Assembly (NCBI GenBank): GCA_905214995.1
Contig: CAJMOT010000020.1
Coordinates: forward strand, 1-24,546
Source of the DNA: an uncultured bacterium
GTDB lineage: Bacteria; Verrucomicrobiota; Verrucomicrobiia; Opitutales; Intestinicryptomonadaceae
DNA length: 24,546 nt
Reading direction: 5' to 3'
Of the stretch, positions 1-7,771 are shown one piece after another. A program made the translations under genes and the position numbers. How positions within the stretch are numbered: position 1 is the first letter of the stretch; the number at the start of each line of letters is the position of its first letter. Under the pieces are notes generated by a model. That model was not told the origin of the DNA, did no database searches, and saw only the letters and a list, made by a program, of their open reading frames with translations.

Positions 1-506
1 TGCCGCCTTTCAAGTTCGGCGAGCTCCTCCCATTTCGGCGCGCCGGCGAGATGCGAAAGCTCGCGGGCCGCGGACGAAATCGTGTGGAGATTTTCCCCGA
101 GCGCAAACTGCAAGGCGGATATTTTTCGGGCGAAAGCCAGGCGATCTCTCGGCGCGGGAACGCCGGACGGGAAGAGATTTTCAAATTCCGAAGGCTCCGC
201 CTGCGAAAGCGTCTCCATCCATATCGAGAGGTTCCGCGCGCCGGAAACGATATTCATACCCTCCGTCAGGGAGGAAATTTCAGCCTCGAGCGTGGTAAAG
301 ACGATGTCCGCCGCGCCCGCCATTCCGCGCCTCACAAGAGCCCTGAAAAATTCCCCGCCAACGGCGGCGGCCGCAGCCCGCGACGGCGCGATGACCGATA
401 TGCCGAGCGACGGAGGAACGGCCGAAAGCTCGCGCTCAAAACGCGAAACGAGCCATTCGGCAAATGCGGCCGCGGGGGGCTCGCGCGAGTCGACAAAATG
501 CACCAT
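1..506 (-). CDS. N-terminal part of an unidentified protein, possibly an AddB-like nuclease subunit
   Basis: This minus-strand reading frame is open from an ATG at 506 to the window edge (168 codons), so only the N-terminal part is visible. It begins MVHFVDSREPP. The region around residues 35-60 (SVIAPSRAAAAAVGGEFFRAL) resembles the start of AddB/RexB-type PD-(D/E)XK nuclease subunits, where a beta strand is followed by a small degenerate Walker-like loop and a helix. The later segment RDRLAFARKISALQFALGE resembles the helical region that follows in that family. The nuclease motif itself would lie outside the window, so the name is only a suggestion. A purine-rich AGGGGA sits directly before the ATG. 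The gene is divergent from the membrane protein at 616. Coding status is supported by the uninterrupted frame and by the divergent arrangement. Confidence 0.55.
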   Translation of the reverse strand, partial: MVHFVDSREPPAAAFAEWLVSRFERELSAVPPSLGISVIAPSRAAAAAVGGEFFRALVRRGMAGAADIVFTTLEAEISSLTEGMNIVSGARNLSIWMETLSQAEPSEFENLFPSGVPAPRDRLAFARKISALQFALGENLHTISSAARELSHLAGAPKWEELAELERR

Positions 507-568
507 TCCCCTACGCTAACCGACCGGCGGACGTTTTCAAGACGTTTCGCGCGCGCAATCCGTTTTGC

Positions 569-598
569 TTGACAGCCCGGCATGCGCAACCCAAATAA
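569..598 (+). promoter_or_regulatory. Candidate sigma70-type promoter for the membrane protein gene
   Basis: A perfect -35 hexamer TTGACA lies at 569-574. The matching -10 is poor: AAATAA at 593-598 with an 18-bp spacer. It lies in the 109-bp divergent gap between the genes starting at 506 and 616. The -35 match is clear, but the promoter call as a whole is tentative. Confidence 0.3.
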
Positions 599-615
599 AA
601 ACCGGGTAAAAAAAC

Positions 616-2523
616 ATGTTCCGCATCCTGAAAATTCTCCTGAAAACCATATTTTTCGCGGCATTTTGCGCCGCCGCAATCTGGACGGCGGGCATAAAAA
701 ATCCGTTGGGCGATTTGGAAAAGCTCGAGGATTTGCCCGACTGCGACTTCGCCGGGCTCGCGGAGAAATACTGGGAAAACGGCAAAAGGGCCGAGGCGTT
801 CGCCTGTCTCGAATACGCCGTCGCCAACGCCATCCCGGGCTCCGGAGAGTGCGCTTTCCTGCGCGAAAAATATCTAAAACCGGAAGAGCTCCGAAAGTCC
901 GCCTGGGGCAGGCTGTGCGCCGTCGGCCGGGGATTTGCCACCGGAAATGCGGACGATGCCGAATCCCTCGCAGGCGCGGCTCTCTCGGATCTGCTGCTTT
1001 ACGGCGACTTGCGCGACATCGCAAAGGAAATTGCCGTAAACGAGAAAACCGATCCGTTCGTGCTCACGCTCGCTTCGGCGGGCGTTATGACGACGCTCTT
1101 TCCTCCGGCGGACGGCGCTATGTCGCTCGCGAAAATCGCCAAGCGCGCGGGTTCTCTCGCGGCGCCGCTCGAAAAATCCATTTCACGCTCCGTCAAATCC
1201 GCGCTGAAATCCCCTCCGGGCAAGGCGGCGGCCGAATTGAAAAGAAGCCTCGGGCCGCTCGCCGACCTGTCGAAAAAAACCGGGACTTGGACCGGATTTT
1301 CCTCCGTGCTGAAATGCGCCGACTCGCCGGACGACGTCGCAAAAATCTGCGCGCTTCTCGACAAATCGCCATTGAACGCCGCAAAGCTCGAACAGATTAT
1401 CTTCATAAGCGGCGGCAACGCGAAAAAATCCTTTGAGTTCGCAGCAAAAAACTCGCAGCGCGGCATGGATTTCCTGTATTCGATTATGCGCAAAGGCCCG
1501 CGGGCGGTCGAATTTGCGGCCCGCCATCCGGCTTTTGCGGCGCGCGTTGCAAAGAACTCGTACAAGGGCTATCCGCTAATATTGGCGGAAATCAAATGCT
1601 CCGCCGCCGCGTTATTCGCGAAATCTGAAGCGTTCAGATGGCTTGCGGTCTTCGCATTCTTCGCCGCGGCGACGGCTTTCGCCTTGCCATACCGCTACAT
1701 ATTCTCCGCCGCAAGGGAGATTAACCCTATCCGTTTCCGCGCGCGGGCGGCGACGGGAGCGGCCATATCGTGCATGCTGCTCGCCGCGGCCGCAACCGTT
1801 GCCGCGGCCTACATTTCGGATTCGTCCCGCTCCGGCCCGCCCTGCGGCGAAAGCGGGAGCTCCGGGACGGCGTTCCCAATTTCGCGGTGGGCGGAAGCCG
1901 TATGCGACATAAACTTTTCAATGGATGAAGACGCCTATATAAACGAATCTTTCGACATATCCGTTAAAGCCCCCATAGTGAAAACCTCCGCCGGGAAATT
2001 CGCCGTATGCGGATTTGACGCAATCGGATTCGGGCTGGGACAAATAGCCGACGGGGGAGTATATAAGCTCGGGCTGCTCGTGTCAAAGCGCGGGAAAAAA
2101 CCGTTTGCATTCTCGCCGAAATCCGCGTTCGCCGACGAGAACGGCCGCGTTCTCATTCCCGTTGACGCCGAAACCGAAACCCATCTCGAATTGGCGGAAG
2201 ACAAGATAGACGCCGATGAAATCGCCCTGTTTTCAAAAACTCTCGGATTCAAAAATTCTCCCGTGGAAATATCCGTTCCCTCGCCCGGAACCCTGAACAT
2301 CGTCTCGGAATGCGAGGACGGAGACTGCGTTGTGACGCGCGGTGGGAAATTCTACGGGGTCGTCTCCAAAGGCAAGGCGTCCGCGGCATGCAAAAAAATG
2401 GAAGACTCCGCGCCCGCGGGATTTCGGGAAATCCCGCTCTCAAAGCCCGCCTCGGAAACCTATTATAAGGATTTCATGCGCGCGGTTGGAGAAATCGCAA
2501 AAAACCGCCTCCGCAAAAACTGA
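616..2523 (+). CDS. Unrecognised membrane-anchored protein (635 aa)
   Basis: I do not recognise this family. The protein has an N-terminal hydrophobic segment at about residues 5-25. A long, mostly helical, Ala/Lys-rich region follows to about residue 335; it could be made of helical repeats, with segments such as FEFAAKNSQ and VEFAARHPAF. Two further hydrophobic segments lie near residues 340-362 and 378-402, followed by a Ser/Gly/Pro-rich linker at about 405-420. The C-terminal domain of roughly 210 residues looks beta-rich and contains several cysteines (for example ECEDGDC). It could be periplasmic, but topology is not determined. The start at 616 is the first ATG in frame and lacks a Shine-Dalgarno sequence. 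Neighbours give no clue to function. Coding status is firm because of length and amino-acid composition. Confidence 0.75.
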   Translation: MFRILKILLKTIFFAAFCAAAIWTAGIKNPLGDLEKLEDLPDCDFAGLAEKYWENGKRAEAFACLEYAVANAIPGSGECAFLREKYLKPEELRKSAWGRLCAVGRGFATGNADDAESLAGAALSDLLLYGDLRDIAKEIAVNEKTDPFVLTLASAGVMTTLFPPADGAMSLAKIAKRAGSLAAPLEKSISRSVKSALKSPPGKAAAELKRSLGPLADLSKKTGTWTGFSSVLKCADSPDDVAKICALLDKSPLNAAKLEQIIFISGGNAKKSFEFAAKNSQRGMDFLYSIMRKGPRAVEFAARHPAFAARVAKNSYKGYPLILAEIKCSAAALFAKSEAFRWLAVFAFFAAATAFALPYRYIFSAAREINPIRFRARAATGAAISCMLLAAAATVAAAYISDSSRSGPPCGESGSSGTAFPISRWAEAVCDINFSMDEDAYINESFDISVKAPIVKTSAGKFAVCGFDAIGFGLGQIADGGVYKLGLLVSKRGKKPFAFSPKSAFADENGRVLIPVDAETETHLELAEDKIDADEIALFSKTLGFKNSPVEISVPSPGTLNIVSECEDGDCVVTRGGKFYGVVSKGKASAACKKMEDSAPAGFREIPLSKPASETYYKDFMRAVGEIAKNRLRKN

Positions 2524-2896
2524 TATTTTCCGGAGCCGCATAAGTTTCATATTGTCCGCGAAAGAATATTTCGCCGCGGGGCGCGGGGGCAAGATTTGGA
2601 AGGCGCGGGCGCCGGCTCATCCCGTTCGCGCGCAGATAGGGCAAAGCTCGAGCGCTCGGCCGCCGCCCAAAACGCATCCGTTTGTTATTTTGCCTCCCGC
2701 GGCGCAAATGCGACGGCGGAGTTCCCTAATTATTTGCGCATTTTCAAGAGCCGATTTCGGAGGCGCTTGCCGGAATCGGAACGGCGCAATTACACATCGC
2801 ATAAACTAAGAGCGCCGCATAAAAAACTTGAAATCCGGCGCGCGAGAAATGAAAATCCGTGGCTTAAAAAACGGAAACGCCAACAGGAAAAATCCA
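2524..2896. other. 373-bp gene-free stretch
   Basis: No convincing protein-coding frame was found between the membrane protein stop and the DapF start. Open frames here look like chance products of the GC-rich composition. No clear rho-independent terminator follows 2523. The only structured element noticed is the tRNA-like sequence on the minus strand near 2758-2816. Confidence 0.5.
2758..2816 (-). pseudogene. Possible decayed tRNA
   Basis: Read on the minus strand from 2816, the sequence starts GGCGCTCTTAGTTTATG, much like the acceptor 5' strand plus D-arm of a bacterial tRNA. It ends with a T-arm-like GCCGTTCCGATTCCGGC and then AGCGCC, which pairs with the initial GGCGCT, followed by TCCG where a discriminator base plus CCA would be. 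Only 55 bases separate the paired ends, about 20 fewer than a tRNA, and no anticodon arm can be drawn. It would be non-functional. The resemblance may be chance. Confidence 0.25.
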
Positions 2897-3760
2897 ATGA
2901 AATTCTCGAAATACCACGCTCTCGGAAACGACTATTTGGTGCTCGACCCCGCCGACTGCCCAAAAATGCCCGAAGGTCTCGACGCAGTCAAAATCTGCCA
3001 CCGCAATTTCGGCCTCGGCTCCGACGGAATCCTCTACGGCCCCGAAAAGTCCCCCAAGGCGGATTTCAAGCTGCGCATACTCAACCCCGACGCAAGCGAG
3101 GCGGAAAAGAGCGGCAACGGCCTGCGGATATTCTCCCGCTATCTCTTCGACACCGGCAGGGTCGCGGAGGACGCCCCGTTCACCGTCGACACCCTCGGCG
3201 GGATCGTCAAATGCGTCGTCTCAAAAGGCGGGGATTTCATCACGGTGGACATGGGGCGAGTGAGTTTCGACTCCGAAAAAATCCCCGTCGCCGGCCCCAA
3301 GCGCGAGGTCGTAAACGAAGAATTTGAAATCGGCGGAAAACAATACAAATACTGCTGCGCCACCGTCGGAAATCCCCACTGCGTTCTGCCGATGGAGGAG
3401 GTCTCCGAAAAGCTCGCGCGCGAAATCGGGCCGGTCATCGAAAACATGACCTCCCTCTTCCCGAACCGCACGAATGTCCAACTGCTGCAAGTCCTCGACC
3501 GAAACAACATCAAAATCGAGATATGGGAGCGCGGCGCGGGCTATACGCTCGCCTCGGGAAGCTCGTCGAGCGCGGCGGCGTCCGTCGCGCACAGGCTCGG
3601 GCTCTGCGACGGCGACATCACGGTCCACATGGAGGGCGGAGACCTCTCGATAAAAATCTCGTCCGACTACTCCATTACGATGAGCGGCCCCGCGACCAAA
3701 GTCGGCGTCTACGAAATGAGCCCCTCCGTGCTCTCTCAAAATGTGCCGATAAAAATGTAG
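2897..3760 (+). CDS. dapF: Diaminopimelate epimerase family protein with Ser in place of both catalytic Cys
   Basis: DapF interconverts LL- and meso-diaminopimelate, the last step before lysine and a peptidoglycan precursor, in the cytoplasm. The 287-residue length and motifs fit the family: HALGNDYLVLD near the N-terminus, GLGSDGIL at 39-46, SGNGLR at 72-77, VGNPHCV at 157-163, NRTNVQ at 190-195, and WERGAGYTLASGS at 210-222. In well-studied DapF enzymes the third and last motifs carry the acid/base cysteines (CGNG and ACGTG). Here both are serine (Ser72 and Ser220), and the second motif reads SGSSSSAAA. The start at 2897 has an AGGA about 9 bases upstream and begins directly with the family N-terminus. 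The gene is followed by a strong terminator and appears monocistronic. Fold assignment is firm; the exact reaction is less certain because of the substitutions. Confidence 0.85.
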   Translation: MKFSKYHALGNDYLVLDPADCPKMPEGLDAVKICHRNFGLGSDGILYGPEKSPKADFKLRILNPDASEAEKSGNGLRIFSRYLFDTGRVAEDAPFTVDTLGGIVKCVVSKGGDFITVDMGRVSFDSEKIPVAGPKREVVNEEFEIGGKQYKYCCATVGNPHCVLPMEEVSEKLAREIGPVIENMTSLFPNRTNVQLLQVLDRNNIKIEIWERGAGYTLASGSSSSAAASVAHRLGLCDGDITVHMEGGDLSIKISSDYSITMSGPATKVGVYEMSPSVLSQNVPIKM

Positions 3761-3776
3761 GCAAAACGCCCTTTCC

Positions 3777-3810
3777 GGCGCGCCCTCCGAAACGGGGCGC
3801 GCCTTTTTTT
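3777..3810 (+). terminator. Rho-independent terminator after dapF
   Basis: A perfect 9-bp GC stem (GGCGCGCCC at 3777-3785 and GGGCGCGCC at 3795-3803) with a 9-base loop is followed by seven T residues (3804-3810). It starts 16 bases after the dapF stop. Confidence 0.9.
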
Positions 3811-3814
3811 GCGC

Positions 3815-3844
3815 TTGCCCGACAGCCGCGGGATATTGTATAAT
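3815..3844 (+). promoter_or_regulatory. Promoter of the GH20-like gene, probably giving a leaderless mRNA
   Basis: A consensus -10 hexamer TATAAT lies at 3839-3844. A 4-of-6 -35 (TTGCCC) lies at 3815-3820 with an 18-bp spacer. It sits immediately after the dapF terminator. Transcription would be expected to start near 3851, only about 3 bases before the ATG at 3854 (or 9 before the ATG at 3860). Confidence 0.6.
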
Positions 3845-3853
3845 GTTTTCGCT

Positions 3854-5416
3854 ATGCATATGAGAATATTTTTTACATTCGCTCTCGCAGCAGCGGCGTT
3901 TTCGCCCGCATTCTCCGCCGAAAAGGCCGCGCCCGAAAACGTCCGCGCAATCATGGACGAGAGGCTCGCGCCCAAGCCCGTAAAAACGGAATATTTTGAC
4001 GGCGTATTCAACCTTTCGAAATCGGCGAAAGTCTCGGTCGAGACCCCCGGCCCGCTCGCGGAAGCCCAAAGGCAAACCATAATCCGGACTTTCGAAGCCT
4101 ACTGGGGGTTTGCCCCCTCCGTTTCGTTCTCCGAAAATCCCGAGCTCTCCAAGATGAAACCCGAAGGCTACGGCCTCGAAATTTCCGGCGGCGGCATGAA
4201 AATTTCCGCTCGCGATTTCGACGGCGCGCGCCACGCCTTGAAAACCGCAAGGCAGCTTGCGGAAACCGGCCGCGACGGAGACGGCTACTACATTCAAGCG
4301 TGCAAAATTTCGGATTTCCCCGCCCTCGCCTTCCGCGCGGTGCATTTGTGCATATATCCTGAAACCACGCCCGCCGACCTCGAAAAGCGCGTGAGGCTTG
4401 CGGCGTATTACAAATTCAATTATGTAGTGCTCGAACCCTGGGGAACCTTCCCGTTTGAGTCGCACCCCGAACTTTCGTTTTTCAACAAAGCGTTCAGCCG
4501 CTCCGAACTCCGCAGAATCGTCGATCTGGCGCATTCGCTCGGAATTACGCCGATTCCGCAGCTCACGGTTTTGGGGCACGCATCCGGCGGAACGAACGAG
4601 GGCGGCAAGCACGCGATACTCACGCGCAATCCTAAAATGGCGGAATTGCTGGAACCCCACGGGTGGTCGTGGTGCATGAGCAATCCGAGGGCCGTAAAGC
4701 TGCTTGAAGAGGCGGTTGCGGAAATGCACGAATTTTTCGGCAACCCTCCGTTTTTCCACATAGGCTGCGACGAAGCCTACGACATGGCCACCTGCTACAA
4801 ATGCCGCAACCGCCCCGTGGGGAAGCTTCTGGCAAACCATATAATCCATTTCCGCGACTTCCTCAAAAAACGCGGCGCTCGCGCTATAATGTGGCACGAC
4901 ATGCTCGTCGAGGATGGGGATCCGCGCTGGGATAAATGCACCGCAAACGGACACCCCGGGACCGGCATGGGCGAGATTTACAAAGAGCTCCCCAAAGACA
5001 TCGTTATTGCCGACTGGGAGTACGACGAGCGCGGCCCGCTTCCGGAGGGCAAAAAACCCTACCCCACCTCCGCATTCTTCAAGGAGAACGGCTTCGACAC
5101 GCTCTGCTGCCCTTACTACAAGGTTTCGAACATCAAAAACGCGTCGGCCGCCGCGCGCGAAAACGGACTCTTCGGAATGATGGCGACTACTTGGAGCCGC
5201 ACGATGGGCTCCGCCGGCCGCGTGCTGTTCTACACGTCGGCGAACGCCGCATGGGGTTCCGACCCGTCGAAATATTCAAATTCCTGGAAGGACTACCGCT
5301 GCAATTACAATACCCATCTGCGCACAATGGACATAGATTCGGGAATCGAAAACTACGAAGATTTGGGCTCCACTCCCAACGTCGGGGTTGTCAGGCATCT
5401 CAACCAGCCGCTCTGA
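3854..5416 (+). CDS. Secreted GH20-like beta-N-acetylhexosaminidase
   Basis: This is probably a secreted glycoside hydrolase of family 20, which releases terminal N-acetylhexosamine using a substrate-assisted mechanism with an Asp-Glu pair. The 520-residue protein starts with a signal peptide (MRIFFTFALAAAAFSPAFSA). An N-terminal GH20b-like domain ends around residue 150 with DGARHALKTARQL and the following DFPALAFRAVHL transition. The TIM-barrel part contains the strand IGCDEAYD with Asp306-Glu307 at the expected catalytic position. Late tryptophans (TTWSRTMG) could line the -1 subsite. The start is ATG 3854 or 3860; both precede the same signal peptide, and an upstream extension to 3809 would run through the promoter. 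The protein has an unusual Cys-rich segment near residues 314-319 (CYKCRN). The beta-helix gene follows 68 bases downstream, so the two probably act on the same glycan. The substrate cannot be named. Confidence 0.75.
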   Translation: MHMRIFFTFALAAAAFSPAFSAEKAAPENVRAIMDERLAPKPVKTEYFDGVFNLSKSAKVSVETPGPLAEAQRQTIIRTFEAYWGFAPSVSFSENPELSKMKPEGYGLEISGGGMKISARDFDGARHALKTARQLAETGRDGDGYYIQACKISDFPALAFRAVHLCIYPETTPADLEKRVRLAAYYKFNYVVLEPWGTFPFESHPELSFFNKAFSRSELRRIVDLAHSLGITPIPQLTVLGHASGGTNEGGKHAILTRNPKMAELLEPHGWSWCMSNPRAVKLLEEAVAEMHEFFGNPPFFHIGCDEAYDMATCYKCRNRPVGKLLANHIIHFRDFLKKRGARAIMWHDMLVEDGDPRWDKCTANGHPGTGMGEIYKELPKDIVIADWEYDERGPLPEGKKPYPTSAFFKENGFDTLCCPYYKVSNIKNASAAARENGLFGMMATTWSRTMGSAGRVLFYTSANAAWGSDPSKYSNSWKDYRCNYNTHLRTMDIDSGIENYEDLGSTPNVGVVRHLNQPL

Positions 5417-5471
5417 ACAGACTTTTTCCCCGCGGCGCGCGGGGCCGAGAGCGGGACATTTCAAAAAAAAC

Positions 5472-5476
5472 GGAGG
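5472..5476 (+). promoter_or_regulatory. Strong ribosome binding site of the beta-helix gene
   Basis: GGAGG lies 8 bases before ATG 5485 and fixes that start, ruling out the much longer open frame that begins at 4936 inside the GH20-like gene. A small GC hairpin (CCCCGCG at 5428-5434 and CGCGGGG at 5438-5444) lies just upstream without a T run, so it is not a terminator. It could act as an mRNA processing or stability element. Confidence 0.7.
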
Positions 5477-5484
5477 AAAACATT

Positions 5485-7653
5485 ATGAAAATCGCCATAA
5501 CATTCGCCGCGCTCGCGGCGGCGTCAGCCGCGTCGTTCGGCGTCCAGACGGTATTCGTCGCCCCCGAAGGTTCGGATTCAGAAGGGCTGGGAACGCAGGA
5601 AAAACCTTTCGCATCCCTAAACAGGGCGGTAAAGGAATTTTATTCTGCCAAGCCGGGCGATTTTGAAATTCGCGTCGCCGAGGGCGAATACTTCTTTTCA
5701 GAGGGCGTTTCTATCGTCGCCCAGTACGCCAACGGCAAGACGCTATCCATCGTCGGGCCGGATTTCTCCGGAGAGCCGAAAGCCCGCTTCATAGGCGGAA
5801 TAAAAATCCCCGCAAAACGCCTTGAAAAAGTGTCGGACAGGGAAACGCTCTCGAAAATCCCGGGCGACGCCGAGGGAGTTCTCTATAAAATAGACCTCAA
5901 AAAATTCGGGGTTTCGGAAGTAGGGAAAGTCGAGAAGCGCGGATGGGGCTCGTGGAAAACCAACGGCAATCCCCTCGAGACCGAGGCGTTTTTCAACCGC
6001 AGGCCGATGACGCCCGCGCGCTATCCCAACGACGATTCGCTGCTGAAAATAGGGGAGGTTCTCGACACCGGCAAAGTGACGGACTTCGCGGCGTCAGACT
6101 CCTATGAACAGGAGGACAAGAGCGTGAGGGGGGCGACTTTCAAATACGATTTCGACCGACCGTCGCGCTGGGTCGGCGCGCCCGACGCCTACCTGCGCGG
6201 AAACTTTTCCGTGGGCTGGGCCTACGACCAAATCAAAATCAAGAAAATCGACCCCGCGGCGAGGACGATTACGCTCGCCGACCCGCATGCCTACGGGGTG
6301 CGCTCGAACACCCCGCCGAAGGGGTCGCTGCTCTATGTCGACAAGGCCGACCTGAAAGTGCGCGGCTATCAGGCGTTCAACCTCATCGAGGAGCTCGACC
6401 GCGTCGGCGAATACTATATTGACCGCGAAAACCTCGTTTTCTATACCCTGCTCGACTCCGCGCCGAAAGAGGGCGACGCCTTTTACTTTTCGCTGACGCC
6501 AGCCTCCATAATAACCATGTGGAACGCAAGCAACGTCAAAATCCGCAACATAGAATTCGCCGTCACCCGCAATTCGCCGATTAAGGGCTCGTACTGCAAC
6601 GGCGTGGAAATCGACAAATGCGCGTTCAGGGGCTGCGGAAAGCCGTTTGCTCTCGACGGAGTAAGCTACAAGAAGCCCGAAGAAAAAGACTGCGCGACAT
6701 TCGTTTCCAAGAACAACAAGATAACAAACTGCAAATTTTTCGACAACGCCACGGGCGGGGCGAGAATAGGCGGCGGAAACAAGCGCAATCTCGAAAAGTC
6801 GAACGTTCTGGTATACAACTGCGACTTCCGCAGAAACGCCCTGCGCCTGACGGTGGGCGGCGCCGCCCTCTCAATATCCGGCGTCGGCGTGCGCGTCGCA
6901 AACTGCCACATTTCCGACCAGCGCCAGGCGACTTTTGTGTTCACCGGCAACGACCACCTTTTTGAGAACAATCTTTTCGAGCGCTGCTGCCAGTTCGCGA
7001 GCGACTACGGGGTGATATACACATACTCAAATTTCGCCCAGATGGGAACGGTAATACGCTACAATTTCTTCACGAACAACCGCTCCGAACTCGGCTCCAC
7101 GGCGGGGGTGTACGTGGACGAGTCGCACGCGGGGGTATTGGTGCGCCACAACATATTCTGCAACACCGGCAGCCGCAGCGGGGGCTCGAGCTTTGGGGCG
7201 ATATACATTCACGGCGGCTGCGAGACTCGCGCGGAACAAAACGTATTCATAAACTGCCAGTCGGCGTTCGGCTCGCAGACCTGGACGGACGAGCGCTACG
7301 CGCGGAAGCTTGCGGGGGAAGCGGAATGGCGCAAAAACCATGTGGACGTCGAAACCGGCGTATACCCGAAGGCATACCCCAAACTCGCGCAGATTCTCGA
7401 CCCTACCCTCCCGCGCGTAAACTACGCCTTTGACAACAAAATTTTCAATTCCTCAATGGCGATGAACGGGCTGCTGAAACTCTACGGGAACTCATACATA
7501 AAGCCCGCCTCGGAATCTGACGCGGACGCAATCCGGAAAAATCCGAATTTGTCCATCGGGGACGTGAGAAAATATTTCGGCTCAGATCCGCTCGCAAAGC
7601 ACATCCTCGACCGCAAAATAGGGCTCGTAAAAGATCCGTTCTCCGGAGAATAG
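5485..7653 (+). CDS. Secreted right-handed parallel beta-helix protein, possibly glycan-active
   Basis: The 722-residue protein has a signal peptide (MKIAITFAALAAASAASFG). It then has the N-terminal pattern VFVAPEGSDSEGLGTQEKPFASLNRAV, typical of exported beta-helix proteins that open with a DUF1565-like strand-turn. From about residue 350 to 600 there are repeated short Asn-rich coils (NVKIRNIEF, NNKITNCKFFDN, NVLVYNCDFRRN, GVRVANCHI, NLFERCC, VIRYNFFTNN, LVRHNIFCNTG, AEQNVFINC), the hallmark of a right-handed parallel beta-helix. The segment GEYYIDRENLVFYTLL resembles the sequence before the helix in GH141-like and related polysaccharide-active proteins, so a glycosidase role is plausible. 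No catalytic residue can be assigned. The gene is the second of a two-gene unit with the GH20-like protein and ends at a strong terminator. Confidence 0.8.
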   Translation: MKIAITFAALAAASAASFGVQTVFVAPEGSDSEGLGTQEKPFASLNRAVKEFYSAKPGDFEIRVAEGEYFFSEGVSIVAQYANGKTLSIVGPDFSGEPKARFIGGIKIPAKRLEKVSDRETLSKIPGDAEGVLYKIDLKKFGVSEVGKVEKRGWGSWKTNGNPLETEAFFNRRPMTPARYPNDDSLLKIGEVLDTGKVTDFAASDSYEQEDKSVRGATFKYDFDRPSRWVGAPDAYLRGNFSVGWAYDQIKIKKIDPAARTITLADPHAYGVRSNTPPKGSLLYVDKADLKVRGYQAFNLIEELDRVGEYYIDRENLVFYTLLDSAPKEGDAFYFSLTPASIITMWNASNVKIRNIEFAVTRNSPIKGSYCNGVEIDKCAFRGCGKPFALDGVSYKKPEEKDCATFVSKNNKITNCKFFDNATGGARIGGGNKRNLEKSNVLVYNCDFRRNALRLTVGGAALSISGVGVRVANCHISDQRQATFVFTGNDHLFENNLFERCCQFASDYGVIYTYSNFAQMGTVIRYNFFTNNRSELGSTAGVYVDESHAGVLVRHNIFCNTGSRSGGSSFGAIYIHGGCETRAEQNVFINCQSAFGSQTWTDERYARKLAGEAEWRKNHVDVETGVYPKAYPKLAQILDPTLPRVNYAFDNKIFNSSMAMNGLLKLYGNSYIKPASESDADAIRKNPNLSIGDVRKYFGSDPLAKHILDRKIGLVKDPFSGE

Positions 7654-7665
7654 GTTTTTGGGAAC

Positions 7666-7702
7666 CGCGCGCCGCAAATTCCGCGGCGCGCGCGATTTTT
7701 TT
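7666..7702 (+). terminator. Rho-independent terminator of the glycan two-gene unit
   Basis: A perfect 10-bp GC stem (7666-7675 with 7683-7692) and a 7-base loop AAATTCC are followed, after CGA, by seven T residues at 7696-7702. It starts 12 bases after the beta-helix stop. Confidence 0.9.
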
Positions 7703-7771
7703 CAAAAAATATGTTGAAATTCCACAAACCCGCGCCATCATTGAAAGTTAAATTTTTAATAAAGGAATACA

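Noticed and set aside
582..1436. 284-codon open frame on the plus strand
   Set aside because: It is an Arg-rich frame inside the 635-residue membrane protein gene and lacks any recognisable motif.
3221..4954. 577-codon open frame on the minus strand
   Set aside because: It spans the dapF 3' end, a strong terminator, a promoter and half of the GH20-like gene in antisense. Its composition is the usual His/Arg/Gly-rich shadow of GC-rich coding DNA.
5428..5444. CCCCGCG/CGCGGGG hairpin between the GH20-like and beta-helix genes
   Set aside because: It has no T run on either usable side, so it is not a rho-independent terminator.
4936..5484. 183-codon N-terminal extension of the beta-helix gene
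   Set aside because: The extension overlaps the GH20-like gene in another frame, while ATG 5485 has GGAGG at ideal distance and starts a clear signal peptide.
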